A stretch of 18,618 nt of DNA from Gemmatimonadota bacterium (GTDB taxonomy: Bacteria; Gemmatimonadota; Gemmatimonadetes; Longimicrobiales; Longimicrobiaceae). The stretch lies in NCBI GenBank assembly GCA_019348265.1, contig JAHWJV010000018.1, positions 1-18,618 on the forward strand. Reading direction: 5' to 3'. Under the pieces are notes generated by a model that did no database searches, was not told the origin of the DNA, and worked only from the letters and a program-made list of their open reading frames with translations. Below are positions 1-6,006 of the stretch, in pieces. The translations under genes were made by a program, and so were the position numbers. The stretch's first letter is position 1; the number at the start of each line of letters is the position of its first letter.

Positions 1-45
1 CATCGGCTCTGTCCCCTTGGCAAGATCGGGCTGCGCCCGCGGATT

Positions 46-354
46 ATGTACATCGAGTCGAAGGCTCGCGGTCTCGCGAGTCCCGCTCGCATCGGACGCG
101 TGACGTTCTCGAAGACCGGCAGGACGCTGTACTAGCGGGGGCGCGCGTTCCGGAGTCTCAAGGGCTCGGGCCTCAAGGCGAACTACTACGACGTCGAGAC
201 CGGCGAGGAGTATTTGGATCTAGGGGCCAAGAAGGACGGCTCCGAACGCCTGTGCGGCGAGCACGTGCCGGTAGAAATCGACGATGACGTCCGGGAAGAG
301 TACTGGGGCGTGATCCGGTCGCAATCGGACCGCACCTCGGAGGGGATCACGACC
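46..354 (+). pseudogene. Small conserved hypothetical protein, broken by an in-frame TAG
   Basis: Reading from ATG 46 gives a product starting MYIESKARG and containing ARIGRVTFSKTGRTLY, KANYYDVETGEEY and EIDDDVREEYW. I recognise this as a widespread small bacterial protein of about 80-95 residues with no established function. A TAG at 133-135 falls where the family normally has a second Tyr (TLYYRG), so one base change would explain it. After the stop the same frame remains recognisable to about VREEYWGVIR (near 318), then runs on without homology to a stop near 435. The normal C-terminal end seems to be lost at the junction with the ATPase fragment that starts at 372. The gene is most likely dead. 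UAG read-through or a restart at TTG 214 is possible but has no support. Family recognition is from memory of the motif. Confidence 0.6.
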
Positions 355-371
355 TGGTCACGGAACGCTAC

Positions 372-1592
372 GTGCCCATCATCGCGGCTGCGTACCGGGC
401 CCCGTTGGGGTCCGCCGATTTTAGCCTCCATCTGACGGGCCCGAGCGGAGCTGGTAAGACAGAGATCACTGCGTTGGCCCAGCAGCACTTCGGCGCCGGC
501 ATGGACGCGCGGCACCTGCCGGCGAGCTGGAGCAGCACTGCAAATAGTTTAGAAGGCCAGGCCTTTCTTGTTAAAGACGCGCTACTGGCCGTCGACGACT
601 TCAAGCCCGCCGGGTCACAGTACGACGTGCAGCGGATGCACCAACAGGCGGACCGGCTGCTGCGCGCGCAGGGAAACAACGCGGGGAGGGGAAGGATGCG
701 AGCGGACGGCTCGCTCCGGCCCGCGAAGCCCCCACGCGGGCTGATCCTCAGCACTGGCGAGGATGTGCCACTCGGGCACTCGCTCCGGGCGCGGCTACTC
801 GTGCTGGAGGTCGGACCGGGAGACGTCCGGTGGCCCCGCCTGACCGAAGCCCAGGAGGACGCTGCGGCCGGGCTGTACTCGCAGGCGATGGCTGGCTACG
901 TCCGCTGGTTAGCCGCGCGGATGCCGATCGACCTGCGCGCGCGCGCCGCGGCGCTCCGGAGCGGCATCGACGGCGCCCACCGCCGGACGCCTGAGATCGT
1001 CGCTCACCTGCTGACCGGCTGGCACCTCTTCGTCGAATTCGCACTCGAACTAGACGCGGTGAACGCGAGCGGCGCCACCGACCTGCTGACGCGCGCGGAG
1101 CTCGCGCTGAGGATCGCCGCTGCCTCCCAAACGGAGCACCAGACTGAGCAGGAACCAGCCGCGCGGTTCCTCGCGCTCGTGACGGGCGCGCTGGCTGCCG
1201 GGCGGGCACACGTCGCGAGTCCCATCGGCCGCATGCCGGCACCTGCGGAGCCATGGGGCTGGAGACGCCGAGAGGGGGCGTTCGAGGAGTGGCAACCGCA
1301 GGGCCATCGGATCGGTTGGCTTGATGGCGGCGAACTCTACCTAGAACCCGAGGCCGCGTACCGCGTAGCGCAGCTCGTCGCTCGCGACAGCGGCGACTCT
1401 CTGCCTCTGTCTCTCGGGTCGCTAAAGAAGCGGCTCGGGGAATTTGGCGTGCTTGCGAGCCGCGACCATGCGCGTGAAACCCTCCATATCCGCAAGACGC
1501 TGGAGGGTCGCCAGCGGAACGTGCTGCACCTTTCCGCCGGCGCTCTGGCGGCGCTGAGCGACCCTGACGAGCCGCAGCAGGTTCCGTTCTGA
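372..1592 (+). CDS. P-loop ATPase of a mobile element, N-terminally truncated
   Basis: The 406-aa product carries a Walker A motif GPSGAGKT at residues 23-30 and a Walker B-like ALLAVDD ending at D75-D76. A conserved block RGLILSTGEDVP follows at about 122-133, then SLRARLLVLE. This resembles the ATPase/helicase-like half of proteins carried by integrative elements and prophages of Actinobacteria and related high-GC bacteria, which are often annotated only as ATP-binding or DUF927-like. A role in element replication is inferred. The start is GTG 372, only 22 residues before Walker A. The upstream frame has no start codon back to a TGA at 285-287, and YVPIIAAAYRAPLG looks like internal sequence of the family. 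I therefore think the N-terminal domain was deleted when this segment joined the pseudogene upstream. The stop overlaps the next ATG by one base (TGATG), indicating translational coupling. It may be a non-functional remnant. Confidence 0.7.
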   Translation: MPIIAAAYRAPLGSADFSLHLTGPSGAGKTEITALAQQHFGAGMDARHLPASWSSTANSLEGQAFLVKDALLAVDDFKPAGSQYDVQRMHQQADRLLRAQGNNAGRGRMRADGSLRPAKPPRGLILSTGEDVPLGHSLRARLLVLEVGPGDVRWPRLTEAQEDAAAGLYSQAMAGYVRWLAARMPIDLRARAAALRSGIDGAHRRTPEIVAHLLTGWHLFVEFALELDAVNASGATDLLTRAELALRIAAASQTEHQTEQEPAARFLALVTGALAAGRAHVASPIGRMPAPAEPWGWRRREGAFEEWQPQGHRIGWLDGGELYLEPEAAYRVAQLVARDSGDSLPLSLGSLKKRLGEFGVLASRDHARETLHIRKTLEGRQRNVLHLSAGALAALSDPDEPQQVPF

Positions 1593-1945
1593 TGGACGCG
1601 CTTCGCGCTCTCGGGACCCGCTGGCGCGATCTCGCCGCCGAGCTTCGCGCCCACGGATGTGAACCGGCTGCGGTGGCCTACGATCGTGCCGCGGCGGAGT
1701 TGGACGGAGAGCTGCGGGCCGCGCGGTCAGAGGCGTTGACCCCCACGGAGGCCGCGCGGGAGTCGGGCTACTCCGAGCGTCGGCTGCGTGAGCTGGAGCA
1801 GCAGGGACGGCTGCAGAATGTCGGTCGGAAGGGGGCGCCGCGCTATCTCCGTCGCGAGCTGCCGCGAAAGGCGAAGCGCTCCACCGACGGCACGTACGAC
1901 CCAGTGGCGGACGCGAAGGCGCTCGTGAGCAGGCTCCCCCGTTGA
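1592..1945 (+). CDS. Small helix-turn-helix (excisionase/MerR-like) protein
   Basis: The 117-aa product starts at an ATG overlapping the ATPase stop by one base, so the two are almost surely co-translated. Residues 1-45 are an Ala/Arg-rich helical segment (RWRDLAAELRAHGCEPAAVAYDR). Residues about 48-90 (LTPTEAARESGYSERRLREL, then EQQGRLQNVGRKGAPRYLRR) match the pattern of a winged HTH of the excisionase/MerR type: helix-turn-helix, then a basic GR wing, then an Arg-rich end. Such proteins typically bind element DNA as excisionases or accessory replication regulators. The exact role here is unknown. No RBS is needed beyond coupling. It is followed by a 90-bp gap holding only the next RBS. Confidence 0.65.
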   Translation: MDALRALGTRWRDLAAELRAHGCEPAAVAYDRAAAELDGELRAARSEALTPTEAARESGYSERRLRELEQQGRLQNVGRKGAPRYLRRELPRKAKRSTDGTYDPVADAKALVSRLPR

Positions 1946-2035
1946 AGATGAGGATTTTGCCAAGCTCTAGTTACGCGGTCGCCGCTGTCTCCCCGGCAGC
2001 CCGCGCTAGCTGGTGCCCTGCCCAGCGGAGGATTG

Positions 2036-2425
2036 ATGCCTAGACGCTGCACCGTCTGCGACCATCCGGACCGACTGGCGATTGACCGCTCGCTGGTCGA
2101 GCGGCGTTCAACATTCCGGGAAATAGCGGCGGCGCGCGACCTGTCCGAGTCTGCCGTACACCGGCACGCCTCGGAGCACGTGCCCGCGCAACTCACGCGG
2201 GCTGACGACGCGCGGGTCGCCGTCACGGCGAACCTGCTGCTGCGGCTCCTGACCCGGCTCTACGCCTGTGCCGACGCGATCCTCGCCCGAGCCGAGACGG
2301 CCGGCGACGACAAGCTCGCGCTTGGCGCAATTCGCGAGTCCGGCCGGCTGCTGGCGATCGGGCTGCGCGCGGTCGAGGTGGACGAGATAGAGCGCCGGCT
2401 GTCAGCGCTGGAGGAGGAGTCGTGA
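2036..2425 (+). CDS. Zinc-ribbon plus HTH small DNA-binding protein
   Basis: The 129-aa product begins MPRRCTVCDHPDR. C5-x2-C8 at the N-terminus and H44-x3-H48 after a helix-turn-helix (STFREIAAARDLSESAVHRH) form a plausible C2H2 zinc site around an HTH. This arrangement is common in small proteins of phages and integrative elements in high-GC bacteria, and some resemble terminase small subunits. The C-terminal half (about 55-129) is helical and ends in an acidic coiled-coil stretch (EVDEIERRLSALEEES), likely for oligomerisation. I chose ATG 2036 over the in-frame TTG 2033 because GGAG at 2026-2029 is better spaced to it. The stop overlaps the next gene by 4 bp (GTGA). DNA binding is inferred; the target is unknown. 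Confidence 0.7.
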   Translation: MPRRCTVCDHPDRLAIDRSLVERRSTFREIAAARDLSESAVHRHASEHVPAQLTRADDARVAVTANLLLRLLTRLYACADAILARAETAGDDKLALGAIRESGRLLAIGLRAVEVDEIERRLSALEEES

Positions 2426-2616
2426 CGCGCACGGTTCGTCGGCGGCTGGCGCGGCTGGAAGGCCGTCGCGCGCCTGAGGCGCAACAGCGGGAGCTACTCC
2501 GCCGCCTGATCGACGGGGAGCCGCTGGCGGAGCTCGAGGACATGAAGCTGACGGTCCGGATGGTCCGGAGCGTTCTGGAAGATTACCCCGGGGAGGAGCC
2601 AGACGATGCCCGATGA
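2422..2616 (+). CDS. Hypothetical small helical protein, element operon
   Basis: The 64-aa product starts at GTG 2422, overlapping the previous stop by 4 bp (GTGA). It overlaps the following ATG (2606) by 11 bp, so it sits in a tightly coupled operon. The N-terminus is strongly basic (TRTVRRRLARLEGRR) and the rest is helical and acidic (RELLRRLIDGEPLAELED, then VLEDYPGEEPDD). No recognised domain. The length, charge pattern and placement fit a small phage or integrative-element accessory protein, but no function can be assigned. Confidence 0.6.
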   Translation: MTRTVRRRLARLEGRRAPEAQQRELLRRLIDGEPLAELEDMKLTVRMVRSVLEDYPGEEPDDAR

Positions 2617-2791
2617 ACGGACGCCCGCCGAGCGGGCTGTAGACCGCGTGCGTGCCCGCGATGGCCGCCGTGGTGAAGTGCCCGCCCCACGCAACGCATG
2701 GATCGCGGAGCGGCTGGAGCGGTTGAATCGGAAGGATGCGCTGCTGCGCGAGCTGGGAATCATCAAACCGGAGGGGACCAATGACGATTGA
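2606..2791 (+). CDS. Very small element protein, WIAxRLE family
   Basis: The 61-aa product has a strong RBS (GGGAGGAG at 2591-2598, 7 bases before ATG 2606). It overlaps both neighbours by 11 bp. The core AWIAERLERLNRKDALLREL is clearly paralogous to AWIADRLEKLRRRDELLRRV in the 55-aa product encoded at 5475-5642, with about 15 of 24 aligned residues identical by eye. The shared Trp-Ile-Ala and amphipathic Arg/Leu helix define a small family. I know of no function for it. Two copies in separate element fragments show that it is a real protein family. Confidence 0.65.
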   Translation: MPDERTPAERAVDRVRARDGRRGEVPAPRNAWIAERLERLNRKDALLRELGIIKPEGTNDD

Positions 2792-3383
2792 TACACGCCC
2801 GACGTCGGAGATCCGGGCCGAGCTGGAAGATGTCGAGGTCCGGTGCGACCGGTATCGCGACGACCTGGCCGCGTCCCAGGGCGAGCTGGACGCGCTCTCC
2901 GGGAGCCGGAGCCGAGCCGGCGTTGAGGAGATGGTAGACGTTCAGAACCGGACTTCTGCGCTGAAGCAGCTGCTGAGCGGGGCCGAGGCACGTGTCGCGG
3001 AGCTGCGCGCGGCTCTGGCCAACGCTGAGGCCGAGGAAGACCGCAAGGCGGGCCTAGACTACTCGGCGGAGGCGGCGACGGCCGCCACGGCCCTGGTGGC
3101 GGAGTGGCAGGAGGATCGGACCGAGCTGGCGACCACGGTCAACGTGTTCATGGAGCGGCAACTGGCGCGCCGTGACCGCCTCGTCGATCTGCAGAGTCGG
3201 TTCGCTTCGCTGGAGCCGGCGCAGCGGAACGCGGTGATGCGGGAGCTGGAAGCGCGCGGGATCGACCTGTCCGGTATTCGGACGCAGATCCTCACTCCCG
3301 AGCTGCCGTGGGGCTTGGATGCCCAGTGGGCCATGTACCTTCAGTGGCGGGATCAGCAGCGCATGAAGGCGAGGTACGGATGA
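2781..3383 (+). CDS. Coiled-coil protein of the element operon
   Basis: The 200-aa product starts at ATG 2781, with GGAGGGG at 2770-2776 as RBS, and overlaps the previous gene by 11 bp. Residues about 10-100 are rich in heptad-like Leu/Glu/Arg (SEIRAELEDVEVRCDRY, LKQLLSGAEARVAELRAALA) and predict a long coiled coil. A second helical region (about 115-170) contains RRDRLVDLQSRFASLEP and NAVMRELEARGIDLSG. The C-terminus ends in aromatic LPWGLDAQWAMYLQW. No enzymatic motif is visible. A structural or scaffolding role in a phage-like element is a guess from the coiled coil. Its TGA overlaps the next ATG (ATGA at 3380-3383). Confidence 0.6.
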   Translation: MTIDTRPTSEIRAELEDVEVRCDRYRDDLAASQGELDALSGSRSRAGVEEMVDVQNRTSALKQLLSGAEARVAELRAALANAEAEEDRKAGLDYSAEAATAATALVAEWQEDRTELATTVNVFMERQLARRDRLVDLQSRFASLEPAQRNAVMRELEARGIDLSGIRTQILTPELPWGLDAQWAMYLQWRDQQRMKARYG

Positions 3384-3904
3384 ACGCGCGCTTGGAGGTA
3401 GGTTTCGACTGCGAAGTGCCGACACGGCCCAGGGTGATCGTGCGGCGCATAATTCTGCCGGCGCCGGAGCCGCCGGGCACCGAGTGCGCGAGGAAGCTGC
3501 TCCAGCTCGGCGCGATCGGACCGAACGCGGCGTGGCTCTTCGCGCTGGAGTTCTTCTCCTGGCGTGAGTTCAAGAACCGCAGGCAGGTCGGAGGTTTGGC
3601 GGGGCTGACGCCGACACCGTACCAGAGCGGCGATGACGCTCGGGAGCAAGGGATCGGCAAGGCGGGGAATCGCTGGGTCCGTGCGCTGTCAATCGAGATC
3701 GCCTGGGGATGGCTGCGCTACCAGCCCGACAGCGAGCTCAGTCGCTGGTACGAGCGGCGCTTCGGCCACGGGAGCAAACGGCTACGGAAGATCGGAATCG
3801 TAGCGCTCGCCCGAAGGCTTCTGATCGAGCTCTGGAAGTACCTCGAGACGGGCACCCCGCCAGCAGGGGCAAAGCTCAAGAACGATGCGCCGCGGGCGGC
3901 GTAG
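3380..3904 (+). pseudogene. Operon gene 5' end fused in frame to an IS110-family transposase C-terminal domain
   Basis: ATG 3380 overlaps the previous stop as ATGA, as expected for the next gene of the element operon. Its first about 34 codons (MNARLEVGFDCEVPTRP onward) do not look like transposase. From about 3480 the frame becomes a typical IS116/IS110/IS902 C-terminal domain: LLQLGAIGPNAAW, FFSWREFKNRRQVGGLAGL, TPTPYQSGDDAREQGIGKAG, NRWVRALSIEIAWGWLRYQP. The Ser in YQSG (residue 83) is at the position of the catalytic serine of IS110 recombinases. The N-terminal RuvC-like DEDD domain is absent, so this cannot be an active transposase alone. I read it as an operon gene interrupted by an IS110 element that then lost its left part. 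Expression of the 174-aa chimera is possible because translation would be coupled. Confidence 0.75.
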
Positions 3905-4200
3905 GAGTTGAAAGAAGGCTCAGGACGGATAGAACCACCGCAGGTGCGCGGGTGCCGAGGACCCGTGGCTACGGCCGGGTCGGCGCTTTTGAGCTGACCG
4001 AGTGTTAGATGGGGTTCCTCGCTCGCGCTTCCCAGACTCGCCCGAGGGCGAATACGCATGAGGTGTCCGGCCTTTGAGCCCGCACGGATAGAAGGCAGTC
4101 CGCGGGCCTGGGGCCCGCACGCCTGAAAGGAAGCGGCTCGCAGCGGCGGTGAGGTTTCAGTAACCGGGCAGAACCGAGAACGGCTGCCCTAAAACTTTCT
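3480..4200 (+). mobile_element. Remnant of an IS110-family insertion sequence (3' part)
   Basis: The left boundary (about 3480) is where transposase homology begins abruptly inside the chimeric frame. The right boundary is uncertain. The non-coding tail after the stop at 3904 continues with stem-loops to about 4189, and the minus-strand lipoprotein gene ends at 4267. IS110 elements usually lack long terminal inverted repeats, so the end cannot be fixed by eye. The left half, encoding the DEDD catalytic domain, is missing, so the copy is defective. It probably marks where the upstream phage-like operon was cut. Confidence 0.6.
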
Positions 4201-4266
4201 TTGCTCAGCGATCGTCAGGCTTGACTTCGGTGGCCTCATAGAAGGCCCAGGAGATGACGCCGGATG
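3905..4266 (+). other. Non-coding, stem-loop-rich tail of the IS110 remnant; candidate guide-RNA region
   Basis: No credible gene is present in these 362 bases. Four perfect inverted repeats are visible: GACCCG/CGGGTC (3960-3965 with 3976-3981), TCGCCC/GGGCGA (4038-4043 with 4046-4051), GCGGGCC/GGCCCGC (4102-4108 with 4112-4118) and GGGCAG/CTGCCC (4166-4171 with 4184-4189, extended by CCG/CGG). The 10-mer ACGGATAGAA occurs twice (3925-3934 and 4084-4093). IS110/IS1111 elements are known to encode a structured bridge (seek) RNA in their non-coding ends, downstream of the transposase in the IS1111 group. This tail has the right position and character. The assignment is an inference. Confidence 0.4.
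4166..4189. terminator. Hairpin with weak T-rich flank, possible terminator
   Basis: GGGCAG at 4166-4171 pairs with CTGCCC at 4184-4189. An inner CCG/CGG stem closes an AGAA loop. The plus-strand flank is TAAAACTTTCTTT, which is T-rich but interrupted. It could terminate the element transcript, or be one arm of a structured IS RNA. It lies about 80 bases beyond the end of the minus-strand lipoprotein gene, so it could also serve that gene. Confidence 0.3.
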
Positions 4267-4812
4267 TTAGCGGCGATACAATAGAAGAGAACCGCTGTGC
4301 ACCGATGCAACCGCTCCACTCGTCTCAGGTCGGAGGCGAATGCACAATGTGATCTCCTTGTCCGGCAGGCCGCCGAAAAGGTTGCCAGACTCTACCCATG
4401 TTGCCGATGTGCTAGTGGTCTGCACCTGGCTTCGTGTGACGACCACCCCATCCGTCAAGTTGAACACGTCGGCAATTGCCCGGGCTGAGCTAGTAGACGA
4501 TGAGAGACTCGCGATGAAAATGACAGAATCCACCCCGGCATAGTCCCGCCGGTTGAACTTGATGATGTGAGTAGACTCCCGCAGGCAGGTGTTTGCCTCC
4601 GGATTGCTCGCGCTATGGCTGACACCCGCAGTGAAGAACGGTAGCCGCACGATCTTGTCGAATGGGCCTTGTGGGCCAACGGGGCCCTGCGGGCCAGCCG
4701 GACCCTGTGGTCCCATAGGTCCGACCGGACCCGTAGCGCCTTCGCAGGCGGCGAGTGCCAGCAAACTTACAGCAACGGCAACCAGAGAGCGTCCAGGAGT
4801 GGTATAACGCAT
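4267..4812 (-). CDS. Lipoprotein with a collagen-like Gly-X-Y stretch
   Basis: The 181-aa product begins MRYTTPGRSLVAVAVSLLALAAC, a signal peptide with a good lipobox (LAAC). The mature protein should therefore be lipid-anchored in the envelope. Directly after the Cys comes an uninterrupted Gly-Pro-rich triplet run (GATGPVGPMGPQGPAGPQG and onward, about 8-9 G-X-Y triplets), a short collagen-like stalk. The remaining about 125 residues form a globular, probably beta-rich domain of unknown family (KIVRLPFFTAGVSHSAS, HIIKFNRRDYAGVDSVIFIA, KEITLCIRLRPETSG). Collagen-like tails in bacterial surface proteins act as trimeric stalks. The triplet run here is short, so trimerisation is a guess. The gene is convergent with the IS110 remnant and sits between two element fragments. 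Confidence 0.8.
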   Translation of the reverse strand: MRYTTPGRSLVAVAVSLLALAACEGATGPVGPMGPQGPAGPQGPVGPQGPFDKIVRLPFFTAGVSHSASNPEANTCLRESTHIIKFNRRDYAGVDSVIFIASLSSSTSSARAIADVFNLTDGVVVTRSQVQTTSTSATWVESGNLFGGLPDKEITLCIRLRPETSGAVASVHSGSLLLYRR

Positions 4813-4994
4813 CCGTTCTTAGCTCCATGGTGGAGGTAACGCTCTGCGGCCTTGCCGTGATTACAGCCGCGCGAAACGCAGATGTCCGTCCAGTTAACAT
4901 GCGTGGGAGCGGCGTTACGGGCAAGAGAGTCGGCGCTCCCGTTCGGCCGCACGCTGGCGGCTCACCTCCCGGGCGGCCGTCGGTTCCGACGAAA

Positions 4995-5180
4995 GCGGAC
5001 GCAACGGCATCCGCTTGCGTTCGCTTGCGTCCGACGAGCAAGCCAGCATCTATTTGGGTTTATGGCTGCTGCGGACGCAACGGACGCAAAAATGCCTACC
5101 CCTCTATTTTCTCTCCTGCGGGAACGCTGGACACCGTGGACACATCCTGTGGACACATTCACCCGCGAAGAGACGCAAAC
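4995..5180. repeat. Iteron-like cluster of GGACGCAA motifs
   Basis: GGACGCAA occurs at 4997-5004, 5073-5080 and 5082-5089, and inverted (TTGCGTCC) at 5025-5032. One-mismatch copies lie at 5015-5022 (TTGCGTTC) and 5172-5179 (GACGCAAA). The copies at 5071-5090 are in tandem with about a 9-bp step, and the copy at 4996-5004 forms an inverted repeat with 5025-5033. Six copies in 185 bp at the start of an element fragment look like iterons or repressor sites. The cluster overlaps the possible 5' end of the small gene that follows, so codon bias could contribute to it. Confidence 0.45.
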
Positions 5181-5478
5181 GGCCGCAGTCATATGCGAGC
5201 CGTTTTCGCTTCCCTACCACGCGTTCGGACCCGTTGCAACGCGTCTGAGGGCGATCTTCGAGCGCCGGGGGGAGGAGCCGCCCGAGTGGTGCGTGGAGGT
5301 GCTGAGCACGGCGGAGCCGTATCCGTCGGAGCAGCAGGCGCGCGACCGGGAGGTGCTGGCGCTGGACCGGGCCGCGCGCGGGATCGTGGTGGAAGGCGCG
5401 AAAGAGGAGTTCGCGCGCCGGCTGGACACGATCGCGACCCGGCAGCGGATGGCGCGGGGGAGGGGGCTGGAGACATGA
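5092..5478 (+). CDS. Hypothetical small protein of a second element fragment
   Basis: From ATG 5092 the product is about 128 aa; ATG 5062 is an equally open choice and neither has a clear RBS. The well-formed part begins near residue 40: EPFSLPYHAFGPVATRLRAI, EEPPEWCVEVLSTAEPYPSE, then a helical stretch (RDREVLALDRAARGIVVEGA, EEFARRLDTIATRQRMARG). No known domain is recognised. The codon pattern and the ATGA overlap with the next gene (5475) support it as real in its 3' half. The first codons span repeated DNA (GTGGACACA copies), so the N-terminus is doubtful. It probably belongs to the same class of element as the first fragment. Confidence 0.5.
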   Translation: MPTPLFSLLRERWTPWTHPVDTFTREETQTAAVICEPFSLPYHAFGPVATRLRAIFERRGEEPPEWCVEVLSTAEPYPSEQQARDREVLALDRAARGIVVEGAKEEFARRLDTIATRQRMARGRGLET

Positions 5479-5642
5479 GCGACAAGCAGCGCGCCGAACT
5501 GCCCGCCCGCCCTGCGGACCCGCCGCGCGTCGCGTGGATCGCGGATCGGCTGGAGAAGCTGCGGCGGCGCGACGAACTGCTGCGACGGGTAGGCTACCAG
5601 CCGAGAGAGAGGGACACACAGGACCGGCAGGGCGGTTCCTGA
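5475..5642 (+). CDS. Very small element protein, WIAxRLE family (second copy)
   Basis: The 55-aa product starts MSDKQRAELPARPADPP and overlaps the previous stop as ATGA. The core AWIADRLEKLRRRDELLRRV is paralogous to the 61-aa product at 2606-2791. Beyond the core both have short unrelated tails (here YQPRERDTQDRQGGS). The stop at 5640-5642 is followed directly by a repeat-rich non-coding stretch, so this is the last gene of its fragment. The function is unknown. The paralogy is seen in the sequence, and its placement behind a different partner gene suggests a modular element. Confidence 0.6.
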   Translation: MSDKQRAELPARPADPPRVAWIADRLEKLRRRDELLRRVGYQPRERDTQDRQGGS

Positions 5643-5672
5643 TCCGCGTTTGTCTGTTTTCCGGGGGCGGTT

Positions 5673-5719
5673 GTCAGTTTCTGGTATCAGGTTTCAGGGG
5701 CCGGAAACCGAAAACTGAC
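5673..5719. terminator. Nested hairpin after the element operon, possible terminator
   Basis: GTCAGTTT at 5673-5680 pairs with AAACTGAC at 5712-5719. Inside it, GGTTTC at 5690-5695 pairs with GAAACC at 5704-5709 around the loop AGGGGCCG. It lies 30 bases after the stop of the 55-aa gene, so it may terminate that operon. There is no U-tract directly behind it; the T-rich tandem repeats start about 35 bases later. It could equally be a recombination or protein-binding structure. Confidence 0.35.
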
Positions 5720-5958
5720 GGAAATCCGGCGAGAAAACCCGCATAGATGCTGGGTTTTGTCAGTTTTGTCAGCTTTGTCGTATATGTATGGGGGCGGTGA
5801 AGAAACGGAGGTGTGCGCACACTCTCGCGCGGTGTGTCCAAAGTGTGTCCGTTGGGCCGGCGAAACATGGCGGAGAGGGCGGCGGACACAGGCGGACCGC
5901 AGTGGGGAAGCTGAGCAGGTAGGCGAACTCCGCCGGATCGGTGGAGGGCTTGGCACTC

Positions 5959-5972
5959 CCGCTTCAATGTGT
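5959..5972 (+). repeat. Left copy of a 14-bp direct repeat flanking the toxin-antitoxin operon
   Basis: CCGCTTCAATGTGT here is identical to positions 6909-6922. The two copies are 950 bp apart and bracket the VapBC-type operon. The bases around the repeat differ. By a rough estimate, one chance 14-mer match somewhere in a window this size is not unlikely, so the case rests on the placement. Confidence 0.4.
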
Positions 5973-6006
5973 GACGGTGGCGACCTACGAGAGGCTGGCG
6001 GAGGGT

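Larger units (their letters stand above)
5643..6005. other. Gene-free spacer with hairpin and short tandem repeats
   Basis: About 360 bases with no supported gene. It contains the nested hairpin 5673-5719, a tandem 9-mer (TTTTGTCAG at 5755-5763 and 5764-5772, then the variant CTTTGTCGT at 5773-5781), and a direct repeat GTGTGTCC at 5832-5839 and 5843-5850 with GGACACA inverted at 5884-5890. A copy of CCGCTTCAATGTGT ends at 5972. The T-rich runs stand out against the GC-rich surroundings. This looks like an end or junction region of the element fragment. Confidence 0.5.

Noticed and set aside
4995..5180. CRISPR array
   Set aside because: The repeats are only 8-10 bp, irregularly spaced and in both orientations, with no spacer structure or cas gene.
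4755..5642. 295-codon plus-strand frame spanning the second element fragment
   Set aside because: The product is low-complexity Gly/Arg-rich in its middle, conflicts with the better 5092-5478 frame, and crosses the signal-peptide region of the minus-strand lipoprotein gene.
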